A stretch of DNA of 64,000 bases from Sympetrum striolatum (Eukaryota; Arthropoda; Insecta; Odonata; Libellulidae): positions 5,570,752 to 5,634,751 of the forward strand of contig OX388341.1 of assembly GCA_947579665.1 (NCBI GenBank). Reading direction: 5' to 3'. Below, one piece after another: positions 35,001-47,800 of this stretch. Numbering within the stretch: the stretch's first letter is position 1; every line of letters begins with the position of its first letter. The notes beneath the pieces are model-generated. The model was not told the DNA's origin. It saw nothing but the letters and a program-made list of their open reading frames with translations, and ran no database searches. A program made the position numbers and the translations under genes.

Positions 35001-38000
35001 TGTCAAATATTTGCAAAATACCTGAAATTTAACCTATATTTTTCGGGATTTCGACCTTTTTTGGGTTTACTGCTAAGAAACTTTGAAATTTACCTCAAAA
35101 TTTGGATAGATCTATTAAAAAAAATTTAAATGAGAAAAAAGTTTACTATTTTTTCTCAATATTTAGAAAAATATGGAAAAAACCTGAAAATAAACCAATA
35201 TTTTCGAGTTTTCGACGTATTTTGGGTTAACTGCTAAGAAAATTTAAAAATTTCCGCAAAATTTGGATAGATCTCGTAAAAAAAATTTAATAGGGAAAAG
35301 AGTTTGCTATTGTTGCGCAATATTTAGCAAAATATGGAAAAAACCTGAAATTCAACCAATATTTTCGGGTTTTCGACGTTTTTTGGGTTAACTGATTCGA
35401 TAAATGGAATATTTCTAACGAATTTTTATAGGTCTCTTCAAAAGAATTAAAATTATTCCAGCGTTGACTAGATTTGCTCAATTTTGAACTAAATATGAAA
35501 AAACTGAATTTTCACCAATTTTTTTCGAGATTTCGACGTTTTTTGTGTTAACCGCAGAAAAAATTGAATATTTCTCTTTTATTTGGATAGATCTCTTTTA
35601 AAAAACTTTCAAATAAGTCAAAAATTTCGTAGTTTTGGCAAATATTTAGCATAATATTACAAAAAACCTGAAATTCCACAGAATGTTTTCGAGTTCTCGA
35701 TGTTTTTTCTTTTAATTCCTAAGGCATATTAAATATATCTACTATATATGGATAGATCATGTCAAAAAAATTTAAATGAGAAAAAAGTTTACTATTTTTT
35801 CTCAATATTTAGCAAAATATGGAAAAAACCTGAAAATAAACCAATATTTTCGAGTTTTTGACGTTTTTTGGGTTAACTGCTAAGAAAATTTGAAAATTTC
35901 CTCAAAATTTGGATAGATCTCGTCAAAAAAATTTAATAGGGAAAAGAGTTTGCTATTTTTGCGCAATATTTAGCAAAATATGGAAAAAACCTGAAATTAA
36001 ACCAATATTTTCGGGTTTTCGACGTTTTTTGGGTTAACTGATTCGATAAATGGAATATTTCTAACGAATTTTTATAGGTCTCTTCAAAAGAATTAAAATT
36101 ATTCCAGCGTTGACTAGATTTGCTCAATTTTGAACGAAATATGTGAAAAAACTGAATTTTCACCAATTTTTTTCGAGATTTCGACGTTTTTTGTTTTAAC
36201 CGCAGAAAAAATTGAATATTTCTTCTTTATCTGGATGGATCTCTTTTAAAAAACTTTCAAATAAGTCAAAAGTTTAGTAGTTTTGGCAAATATTTAGCAT
36301 AATATTGCAAAAAACCTGAAATTCCACAAAATGTTTTCGAGTTCTCGATGTTTTTTCTTTTAATTCCTAAGGCATATTAAATATATCTACTATATATGGA
36401 TAGATCATGTCAAAACCTTTAAATTGAGTACTAAGTTGACTAGAAATGCTCAAGTTTTAGAAAATATGACCGATAACCATAAATTTTACCAATATTTTTC
36501 GAGTTCTCCACGTTTTTTGAGTTATCTGCTAAAAATAAAAATATATATTTCTGCTGAATATGGAAAGAACTTTCCAAAACCTTTAAATCGAATCCCAAGT
36601 AGACAAGTTTTCCTTAATATTTAGCAAAATATGGCAAAAAAACCTTTAATTTCGCCAATATTTTTCGAGTTTTCGACGTTTTTTAGGTTATCCGCTAGGA
36701 GAAATTGAATGGATCTAATGAATTAGTATATATGTCTTCAAAGGCATTAAAAGGATTCTAATGTTGACTAGATTTCTTAAATTTTTAGCAAAATATTTCC
36801 AATTTCCTTAAATTTCACCGGTATTTTTCGTGTTTTCGACGTGTTTTGGGTTTACTGCTAAGAAAAATTGGAAATTTCCTCTAAATTTGAATAGATCTCG
36901 TCAAAAGAAATTAAAAAGATCATAAAAGTTGACTCGTTTTTTTTCAATTTTAGCAAAATATGGCCAAAAACCTGAAGTTACACCGATTTGTTCAGGTTTT
37001 CGACGTTATTTGGGTTTACCAATGGGAAAATTGAATGCTTCCACTGAATTTGTATATACCTCTTTAGAGGCACGAAAACGAATCTAATGTTGACTAGATT
37101 CCTTCAATGTTTAGCAAAATATTGCGAAAAACCTGTAATTTCATTGATATTTTTCAAGTTTTTGACGTTACATTGGTTTACTGCTACGAAAACTTTAAAA
37201 TTTCTACTGAGTTTTGATAGATTTCGTCAAATTTCGTAAAAATGAAAATTCAGTGATATTTTTCGAGATTTCGACGTTTCTTGGTTTAATTGCTGCAAGA
37301 AATCGACTATTTCTTTTAAATTTGGATAGATATCGGCAAAAAAATTAAGATGAATCGATACTGACCATTTTCACTCAATAATTGTCAAATATTTGCAAAA
37401 TACCTGAAATTTAACCTATATTTTTCAGGTTTTCGACCTTTTTTGGGTTTACTGCTAAGAAACTTTGAAATTTACCTCAAAATTTGGATAGATCTAGTCA
37501 AAAAAATTTAAATGAGAAAAAAGTTTACTATTTTTGCTCAATATTTAGCAAAATATGGAAAAAACCTGAAAATAAACCAATATTTTCGAGTTTTCGACGT
37601 TTTTTGGGTTAACTGCTAAGAGAATTTGAAAATTTCCTCAAAATTTGGATAGATCTCGTAAAAAAAATTTAATAGGGAAAAGAGTTTGCTATTTTTGCGC
37701 AATATTTAGCAAAATATGGAAAAATCCTGATATTAAACCAATATTTTCCGGTTTTCGACCTTGTTTGGGTTAACTGATTCGATAAATGGAATATTTCTAA
37801 CGAATTTTTATAGGTCTCTTCAAAAGAATTAAAATTATTCCAGCGTTGACTAGATTTGCTCAATTTTGAACTAAATATGAAAAAACTGAATTTTCACCAA
37901 TTTTATTCGAGATTTCGACGTTTTTTGTGTTAACCGCAGAAAAAATTGAATATTTCTTCTTTATTTGGATGGATCTCTTTTAAAAAACTTTCAAATAAGA

Positions 38001-39870
38001 TAAAAGTTTAGTAGTTTTGGCAAATATTTAGCATAATATTGCAAAAAACCTGAAATTCCACAGAATGTTTTCGAGTTCTCGATGTTTTTTCCTTTAATTC
38101 CTAAGGCATATTAAATATATCTACTATATATGGATAGATCATGTCAAAACCTTTAAATTTAGTACCAAGTTGACTAGGTATGCTCAAGTTTTAGAAAATA
38201 TGACCAAAAACCATAAATTTTACCAATATTTTTCGAGTTCTCCACGTTTTTTGAGTTATCTGCTAAAAATAAAAATATATATTTCTACTGAATATGGAAA
38301 GAACTTTCCAAAACCTTTAAATCGAGTCCCAAGTAGACCAGTTTTCCTTAATATTTAGCAAAATATGGCAAAAAAACCTTTAATTTCGCCTATATTTTTC
38401 GAGTTTTCGACGTTTTTTGGGTTATTTGCTAGGAGAAATTGAAAGGATCTAATGAATTAGTATATATCTCTTCAAAGGCATTAAAAGCATTCTAATGTTG
38501 TCTTCATTACCTAAAATCTTAGCAAAATATGGCCAAAAACCTTAAATTTCACCGATATGTTTCGTGTTTCGACGTTTTTTGCGTTTGCTGCTAAGAAAAA
38601 TTGAACATTTTCTCTAAAATTGGATAGATCTCGTCAAAAAAAATTAAAACGTGCACAAAGTTGACTAGTTTTCTTTCAATATTTAGAAAAATATGGCCAA
38701 AAACCTGAAGTTACACCGATTTGTTCAGGTTTTCGACGTAATTTGGGTTTACCAATGGGAAAATTGAATGCTTCCACTGAATTTGTATACACCTCTTTAG
38801 AGGCACGAAAACGAATCTAATGTTGACTAGATTCCTTCAATGTTTAGCAAAATATTGCGAAAAACCTGTAATTTCATTGATATTTTTCAAGTTTTTGACG
38901 TTACATTGGTTTACTGCTACGAAAACTTTAAAATTTCTACTGATTTTTGATAGATTTCGTAAAATTTCGTAAAAATGAAAATTCAGTGATATTTTTCGAG
39001 ATTTCGACGTTTCTTGGGTTAATTGCTGCAAGAAATCGACTATTTCTTTTAAATTTGGATAGATATCGGCAAAAAAATTAAGATGAATCGATACTGACCA
39101 TTTTCACTCAATAATTGTCAAATATTTGCAAAATACCTGAAATTTAAACTATATTTTTCAGGATTTCGACCTTTATTGGGTTTACTGCTAAGAAACTTTG
39201 AAATTAACCTCAAAATTTGGATAGATCTAGTCAAAAAAATTTAAATGAGAAAAAAGTTTACTATTTTTGCTCAATAATTTGCAAAATATGGAAAAAACCT
39301 GAAAATAAACCAATATTTTCGAGTTTTCGACGTTTTTTGGGTTAACTGCTAAGAAAATTTGAATATTTCCTCAAAATTTGAATAGATCTCGTAAAAAAAA
39401 TTTAATAGGGAAAAGAGTTTGCTATTTTTGCGCAATATTTAGCAAAATATGGAAAAAACCTGAAATTAAACCAATATTTTCGGGTTTTCGACCTTGTTTG
39501 GGTTAACTGATTCGATAAATGGAATATTTCTAACGAATTTTTATAGGTCTCTTCAAAAGAATTAAAATTATTCCAGCGTTGACTAGATTTGCTCAATTTT
39601 GAACTAAATATGAAAAAACTGAATTTTCACCAATTTTATTCGAGATATCGATGTTTTTTGTGTTAACCGCAGAAAAAATTGAATATTTCTTCTTAATTTG
39701 GATGGATCTCTTTTAAAAAACTTTCAAATAAGATAAAAGTTTAGTAGTTTTGGCAAATATTTAGCATAATATTGCAAAAAACCTGAAATTCCACAGAATG
39801 TTTTCGAGTTCTCGATGTTTTTTCTTTTAATTCCTAAGAGATATTAAATATATCTACTAAATATGGATAC
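32001..39870 (+). repeat. About 162-bp AT-rich satellite, about 48 monomers without a 14-bp block
   Basis: The longest block-free stretch. Several partial cycles can be seen: a seven-monomer step of about 1134 bp (b-type motif at 32348 and again at 33482), a four-monomer step of 646 bp (35287 and 35933), and a copy of 32580-32780 at 37668-37868 (offset 5088). Shortened j-to-a steps recur. No gene or RNA gene is seen. Confidence 0.9.
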
Positions 39871-41070
39871 CCAAACAATATATCTAGTAAATATGGAAAC
39901 CCAAATTCATTGACCTTGGGTTTTACCCCTCCAGTCTAGTCTGGTCATTAACTTCAAGTCATTGACCCGAGGCCAATTGCCCGAGGTCAATGACCTGAGG
40001 TATATGACCCGAGGTCAATGACACGAGGTCAATGACCCGAGGTCGATGACCCAAGTTCGATGACCTGAGTTACATGACCCGAGTTCGATGACCTGAGGTC
40101 AATGACCTGAGGTCGATGACCCGAGGTCGATGACCTGAGGTCAATGACATGAGGTAGATGACCCGAGGTCAATGATACGAGGTCAATGACCCGAGTACGA
40201 TGACCTGAGGTCAATGACCCGAGTTCGATTACCCGAGGTCGATGACCTGAGGTCAATGACCAGAGGTCAATGACCAGAGGTCAATGACCTGAGGTATATG
40301 ACCCGAGGTCAATGACACGAGGTCAATGACCCGAGGTCGATGACCCAAGTTCGATGACCCGAGTTACATGACCCGAGTTCGATGACCTGAGGTCAATGAC
40401 CTGAGGTCGATGACCCGAGGTCGATGACCTGAGGTCAATGACATGAGGTAGATGACCCGAGGTCAATGATACGAGGTCAATGACCCGAGTACGATGACCT
40501 GAGGTCAATGACCCGAGTTCGATTACCCGAGGTCGATGACCTGAGGTCAATGACCAGAGGTCAATGACCAGAGGTCAATGACCAGAGGTCAATGACCTGA
40601 GGTCAATGACCCGAGGTCGATGACCTGAGGTCAATGACCCGAGGTCGATGACCCGAGGCCAATGACTAGAGTTTGATAACAACAAGTCGTTGACCCGAGG
40701 TCAACTCCAAGTGGTCAACTCCGGGAAGTCGTCCTCTGAGAATGACCCCGGGATTCGACTCCGGGAGGTCGACTCCGGGTTGAAAACTCCATTATGTTGA
40801 CACCGGGAGGTCAACTCCGGGAGGTTTACTCCGTAATGTCGACTCTGGGATGTTGACTCTGGGAGATCGAATCCGGGAGGTTGACTCCGGGAGGTCGACT
40901 GCGGGAGGTCGACTCCGGTAAGTCGACTCCGGGGGGTCGACTCCGGGAGGTCGACTCCGGGAGGCCGACTGCGGGAGGCAGACTCCGGGAGGTCGACTCC
41001 GGGAGTTTGACTCCGCAATGTCGATTACGGGAGATCAATTCCAAGAGGACTGTACTTGGTGATCGATCCA
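39871..41070 (-). repeat. 14-bp minisatellite block 9 (inverted)
   Basis: The A array (39960-40690) has an internal duplication of about 294 bp: a 75-codon open stretch at 40029-40256 recurs at 40323-40550 with one substitution. B array 40740-41030. A perfect AGGTCAATGACCT lies at 40096-40108. The left and right flanks are the standard inverted-block flanks. Confidence 0.93.
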
Positions 41071-43690
41071 ATGTTGACTAGATTCCTTCAATGTTTAGCA
41101 AAATATTGCGAAAAACCTGTAATTTCATTGATATTTTTCGAGTGTTTGACGTTAGTTTGGTTTATTGCTCCGAAAACTTTAAACTTTCTACTGAAATTTG
41201 ATAGATTTCGTCAAAATTTCGTAAAAATGAAAACTCAGTGATATCTTTCGAGATTTCGACGTTTTTTGGGTTAATTGCTACAAGAAATCGACCATTTCTT
41301 CTAAATTTGGATGGATATCGGCAAAACAATTAAGATGAATCGATACTAACCATTTACGCTCAATAATTGTCAAATATTTGCAAAAAACCTGAAATTTCAC
41401 CGATATTTTTCGCACTTTCGACCTTTTTTGGGTTAAAGCTAAGAAAATTTGAAAATTTCCTCAAAATTTGGATAGATCTCGTCAAAAAAATTTAAATGAG
41501 AAAAAAGTTTACTATTTTTGATCAATATTTAGCAAAATATGGAAAAAACCTGAATATAAACCAATATTTTCGAGTTTTCGACGTTTTTTGGGTTAACTGA
41601 TTCGATAAATAGAATATTTCTAACGAATGTTTATAGGTCTCTTCAAAAGCATTAAGATTATTTCAACGTTGACTAGTTTTGCTCAATTTTGAACTAAATA
41701 TGAAAAAACTGAAATTTCACCAATTTTTTTCGAGATTTCGACGTTTTTTGTGTTAACCGCAGAAAAAATTGAATATTTCTTCTTTATTTGGATGGATCTC
41801 TTTTAAAAAACTTTCAAATAAGTCAAAAGTTTAGTAGTTTTGGCAAATATTTAGCATAATATTGCAAAAAACCTGAAATTCCACAGAATGTTTTCGAGTT
41901 CTCGATGTTTTTTCCTTTAATTCCTAAGGCATATTAAATATATCTACTATATATGGATAGATCATGTCAAAACCTTTAAATTTAGTACCAAGTTGACTAG
42001 GTATGCTCAAGTTTTAGAAAATATGACCAAAAACCATAAATTTTACCAATATTTTTCGAGTTCTCCACGTTTTTTGAGTTATCTGCTAAAAAGAAAAATA
42101 TATATTTCAGCTGAATATGGAAAGAACTTTCCAAAACCTTTAAATCGAGTCCCAAGTAGACCAGTTTTCCTTAATATTTAGCAAAATATGGCAAAAAAAC
42201 CTTTAATTTCGCCTATATTTTTCGAGTTTTCGACGTATTTTGGGCTATTTGCTAGGAGAAATTGAAAGGATCTAATGAATTAGTATATATCTCTTCAAAG
42301 GCATTAAAAGCATTCTAATGTTGTCTTCATTACTTAAAATCTTAGCAAAATATTTCCAATTTCCTTAAATTTCACCGATATGTTTCGTGTTTCGACGTTT
42401 TTTGCGTTTGCTGCTAAGAAAAATTGAACATTTTCTCTAAAATTGGATAGATCTCGTCAAAAAAAATTAAAACGTGCACAAAGTTGACTAGTTTTCTTTC
42501 AATATTTAGAAAAATATGGCCAAAAACCTGAAGTTACACCGATTTGTTCAGGTTTTCGACGTAATTTGGGTTTACCAATGGGAAAATTGAATGCTTCCAC
42601 TGAATTTGTATACACCTCTTTAGAGGCACGAAAACGAATCTAATGTTGACTAGATTCCTTCAATGTTTAGCAAAATATTGCGAAAAACCTGTAATTTCAT
42701 TGATATTTTTCAAGTTTTTGACGTTACATTGGTTTACTGCTACGAAAACTTTAAAATTTCTACTGATTTTTGATAGATTTCGTAAAATTTCGTAAAAATG
42801 AAAATTCAGTGATATTTTTCGAGATTTCGACGTTTCTTGGGTTAATTGCTGCAAGAAATCGACTATTTCTTTTAAATTTGGATAGATATCGGCAAAAAAA
42901 TTAAGATGAATCGATACTGACCATTTTCACTCAATAATTGTCAAATATTTGCAAAATACCTGAAATTTAAACTATATTTTTCAGGATTTCGACCTTTATT
43001 GGGTTTACTGCTAAGAAACTTTGAAATTAACCTCAAAATTTGGATAGATCTAGTCAAAAAAATTTAAATGAGAAAAAAGTTTACTATTTTTGCTCAATAA
43101 TTTGCAAAATATGGAAAAAACCTGAAAATAAACCAATATTTTCGAGTTTTCGACGTTTTTTGGGTTAACTGCTAAGAAAATTTGAATATTTCCTCAAAAT
43201 TTGAATAGATCTCGTAAAAAAAATTTAATAGGGAAAAGAGTTTGCTATTTTTGCGCAATATTTAGCAAAATATGGAAAAAACCTGAAATTAAACCAATAT
43301 TTTCGGGTTTTCGACCTTGTTTGGGTTAACTGATTCGATAAATGGAATATTTCTAACGAATTTTTATAGGTCTCTTCAAAAGAATTAAAATTATTCCAGC
43401 GTTGACTAGATTTGCTCAATTTTGAACTAAATATGAAAAAACTGAATTTTCACCAATTTTATTCGAGATATCGATGTTTTTTGTGTTAACCGCAGAAAAA
43501 ATTGAATATTTCTTCTTAATTTGGATGGATCTCTTTTAAAAAACTTTCAAATAAGATAAAAGTTTAGTAGTTTTGGCAAATATTTAGCATAATATTGCAA
43601 AAAACCTGAAATTCCACAGAATGTTTTCGAGTTCTCGATGTTTTTTCTTTTAATTCCTAAGAGATATTAAATATATCTACTAAATATGGA
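41071..43690 (+). repeat. About 162-bp AT-rich satellite, about 16 monomers
   Basis: Order j, a, b, c, d, e, f, g, h, i, j (short), a, b, c, d, e. The part from 42370 is the second copy of the 3823-bp unit. No gene is seen. Confidence 0.9.
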
Positions 43691-44893
43691 TACCCAAACA
43701 ATATATCTAGTAAATATGGAAACCCAAATTCATTGACCTTGGGTTTTACCCCTCCAGTCTAGTCTGGTCATTAACTTCAAGTCATTGACCCGAGGCCAAT
43801 TGCCCGAGGTCAATGACCTGAGGTATATGACCCGAGGTCAATGACACGAGGTCAATGACCCGAGGTCGATGACCCAAGTTCGATGACCTGAGTTACATGA
43901 CCCGAGTTCGATGACCTGAGGTCAATGACCTGAGGTCGATGACCCGAGGTCGATGACCTGAGGTCAATGACATGAGGTAGATGACCCGAGGTCAATGATA
44001 CGAGGTCAATGACCCGAGTACGATGACCTGAGGTCAATGACCCGAGTTCGATTACCCGAGGTCGATGACCTGAGGTCAATGACCAGAGGTCAATGACCAG
44101 AGGTCAATGACCTGAGGTATATGACCCGAGGTCAATGACACGAGGTCAATGACCCGAGGTCGATGACCCAAGTTCGATGACCCGAGTTACATGACCCGAG
44201 TTCGATGACCTGAGGTCAATGACCTGAGGTCGATGACCCGAGGTCGATGACCTGAGGTCAATGACATGAGGTAGATGACCCGAGGTCAATGATACGAGGT
44301 CAATGACCCGAGTACGATGACCTGAGGTCAATGACCCGAGTTCGATTACCCGAGGTCGATGACCTGAGGTCAATGACCAGAGGTCAATGACCAGAGGTCA
44401 ATGACCAGAGGTCAATGACCTGAGGTCAATGACCCGAGGTCGATGACCTGAGGTCAATGACCCGAGGTCGATGACCCGAGGCCAATGACTAGAGTTTGAT
44501 AACAACAAGTCGTTGACCCGAGGTCAACTCCAAGTGGTCAACTCCGGGAAGTCGTCCTCTGAGAATGACCCCGGGATTCGACTCCGGGAGGTCGACTCCG
44601 GGTTGAAAACTCCATTATGTTGACACCGGGAGGTCAACTCCGGGAGGTTTACTCCGTAATGTCGACTCTGGGATGTTGACTCTGGGAGATCGAATCCGGG
44701 AGGTTGACTCCGGGAGGTCGACTGCGGGAGGTCGACTCCGGTAAGTCGACTCCGGGGGGTCGACTCCGGGAGGTCGACTCCGGGAGGCCGACTGCGGGAG
44801 GCAGACTCCGGGAGGTCGACTCCGGGAGTTTGACTCCGCAATGTCGATTACGGGAGATCAATTCCAAGAGGACTGTACTTGGTGATCGATCCA
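43691..44893 (-). repeat. 14-bp minisatellite block 10 (inverted)
   Basis: Same as block 9 at an offset of 3823, including the internal 294-bp duplication of A units. Confidence 0.93.
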
Positions 44894-47800
44894 ATGTTGA
44901 CTAGATTCCTTCAATGTTTAGCAAAATATTGCGAAAAACCTGTAATTTCATTGATATTTTTCGAGTGTTTGACGTTAGTTTGGTTTATTGCTCCGAAAAC
45001 TTTAAACTTTCTACTGAAATTTGATAGATTTCGTCAAAATTTCGTAAAAATGAAAACTCAGTGATATCTTTCGAGATTTCGACGTTTTTTGGGTTAATTG
45101 CTACAAGAAATCGACCATTTCTTCTAAATTTGGATGGATATCGGCAAAACAATTAAGATGAATCGATACTAACCATTTACGCTCAATAATTGTCAAATAT
45201 TTGCAAAAAACCTGAAATTTCACCGATATTTTTCGCACTTTCGACCTTTTTTGGGTTAAAGCTAAGAAAATTTGAAAATTTCCTCAAAATTTGGATAGAT
45301 CTCGTCAAAAAAATTTAAATGAGAAAAAAGTTTACTATTTTTGATCAATATTTAGCAAAATATGGAAAAAACCTGAAAATAAACCAATATTTTCGAGTTT
45401 TCGACGTTTTTTGGGTTAACTGATTCGATAAATGGAATATTTCTAACGAATGTTTATAGGTCTCTTCAAAAGCATTAAGATTATTTCAACGTTGACTAGT
45501 TTTGCTCAATTTTGAACTAAATATGAAAAAACTGAAATTTCACCAATTTTTTTCGAGATTTCGACGTTTTTTGTGTTAACCGCAGAAAAAATTGAATATT
45601 TCTTCTTTATTTGGATGGATCTCTTTTAAAAAACTTTCAAATAAGTCAAAAGTTTAGTAGTTTTGGCAAATATTTAGCATAATATTGCAAAAAACCTGAA
45701 ATTCCACAGAATGTTTTCGAGTTCTCGATGTTTTTTCCTTTAATTCCTAAGGCATATTAAATATATCTACTATATATGGATAGATCATGTCAAAACCTTT
45801 AAATTTAGTACCAAGTTGACTAGGTATGCTCAAGTTTTAGAAAATATGACCAAAAACCATAAATTTTACCAATATTTTTCGATTCTCCACGTTTTTTGAG
45901 TTATCTGCTAAAAATAAAAATATATATTTCTGCTGAATTTAGATAGATCTTGCCAAAACCTTTAAATTGAGTTCCAAGTTGACCAGTTTTGATCAATATT
46001 TAGCAAAATATGGCAGAAAACCTGAAATTTCGCCAATATTTTTTGAGTTTTTTGACATTTTTTGGGTTATCCAGTATGAGAAATTGAATGCATCTAATGA
46101 AATAGTATATATCTCTTCAAAGGCATTAAAATCATTCTAATGCTGTCTATATTACTTAAAATTTAAGAAAATATGGCCAAAAACCTTAAATTTCACCGAT
46201 ATTTTTCGTGTTTGACGTTTTTTGGGTTTACTGCTAAGAGAAATTGAAAATTTCCTCTAAAATTGGATAGATCTCTTCAAAAAATACTAAAACGAGCACA
46301 AAGTTTACTAGCTTTCTTTCAATATTTAGCAAAATATGGCCATAAACCTGAAATTACACTGATTTGTTCGAGTTTTCGACGTTTCTTGGGTTAAATGCTT
46401 CGAAAAGTTGAATATTCCCAACATATTTGTATAGATTTCTTCAAAAGCATTAATACGAATCCAATGTTGACTAGATTCCTTCAGTGTTTAGCAAAATATT
46501 GCGACAAACCTGTAATTTCATTGATTTTTTTCGAGTTTTTGACGATAGTTTGGTTTACTGCTACGAAAACTTTAAAATGTCTACTGAAATTTGATAGATT
46601 ACGTCAAAATTTCGTAAAAATGAAAACTCAGTGATATCTTTCGAGATTTCGACGTTTTTTGGGTTAATTGCTACAAGAAATCGACCATTTCTTCTAAATT
46701 TGGATGGATATCGGCAAAACAATTAAGATGAATCGATACTAACCATTTACGCTCAATAATTGTCAAATATTTGCAAAAAACCTGAAATTTCACCGATATT
46801 TTTCGCACTTTCGACCTTTTTTGGGTTAAAGCTAAGAAAATTTGAAAATTTCCTCAAAATTTGGATAGATCTCGTCAAAAAAATTTAAATGAGAAAAAAG
46901 TTTACTATTTTTGATCAATATTTAGCAAAATATGGAAAAAACCTGAAAATAAACCAATATTTTCGAGTTTTCGACGTTTTTTGGGTTAACTGATTCGATA
47001 AATGGAATATTTCTAACGAATGTTTATAGGTCTCTTCAAAAGCATTAAGATTATTTCAACGTTGACTAGTTTTGCTCAATTTTGAACTAAATATGAAAAA
47101 ACTGAAATTTCACCAATTTTTTTCGAGATTTCGACGTTTTTTGTGTTAACCGCAGAAAAAATTGAATATTTCTTCTTTATTTGGATGGATCTCTTTTAAA
47201 AAACTTTCAAATAAGTCAAAAGTTTAGTAGTTTTGGCAAATATTTAGCATAATATTGCAAAAAACCTGAAATTCCACAGAATGTTTTCGAGTTCTCGATG
47301 TTTTTTCCTTTAATTCCTAAGGCATATTAAATATATCTACTATATATGGATAGATCATGTCAAAACCTTTAAATTTAGTACCAAGTTGACTAGGTATGCT
47401 CAAGTTTTAGAAAATATGACCAAAAACCATAAATTTTACCAATATTTTTCGATTCTCCACGTTTTTTGAGTTATCTGCTAAAAATAAAAATATATATTTC
47501 TGCTGAATTTAGATAGATCTTGCCAAAACCTTTAAATTGAGTTCCAAGTTGACCAGTTTTGATCAATATTTAGCAAAATATGGCAGAAAACCTGAAATTT
47601 CGCCAATATTTTTTGAGTTTTTTGACATTTTTTGGGTTATCCAGTATGAGAAATTGAATGCATCTAATGAAATAGTATATATCTCTTCAAAGGCATTAAA
47701 ATCATTCTAATGCTGTCTATATTACTTAAAATTTAAGAAAATATGGCCAAAAACCTTAAATTTCACCGATATTTTTCGTGTTTGACGTTTTTTGGGTTTA

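Larger units (their letters stand above)
38545..45370 (+). repeat. 3823-bp tandem duplication, near-identical copies
   Basis: Sequence from about 38545 to 41550 recurs at about 42368-45373 at a constant offset of 3823. Rare variants are shared by both copies, for example GTGCAC at 38651 and 42474. I found no difference in the stretches compared. Outside these limits similarity drops to that of ordinary units. Each copy carries one inverted 14-bp block. Confidence 0.92.

Noticed and set aside
45403..45420. CENP-B box in the TTCGACGTTTTTTGGG motif of monomers
   Set aside because: The spacing is one base too long for the canonical TTCG-4N-A-2N-CGGG box, and the A and C positions do not match. 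Resemblance is weak despite the Tigger element nearby.
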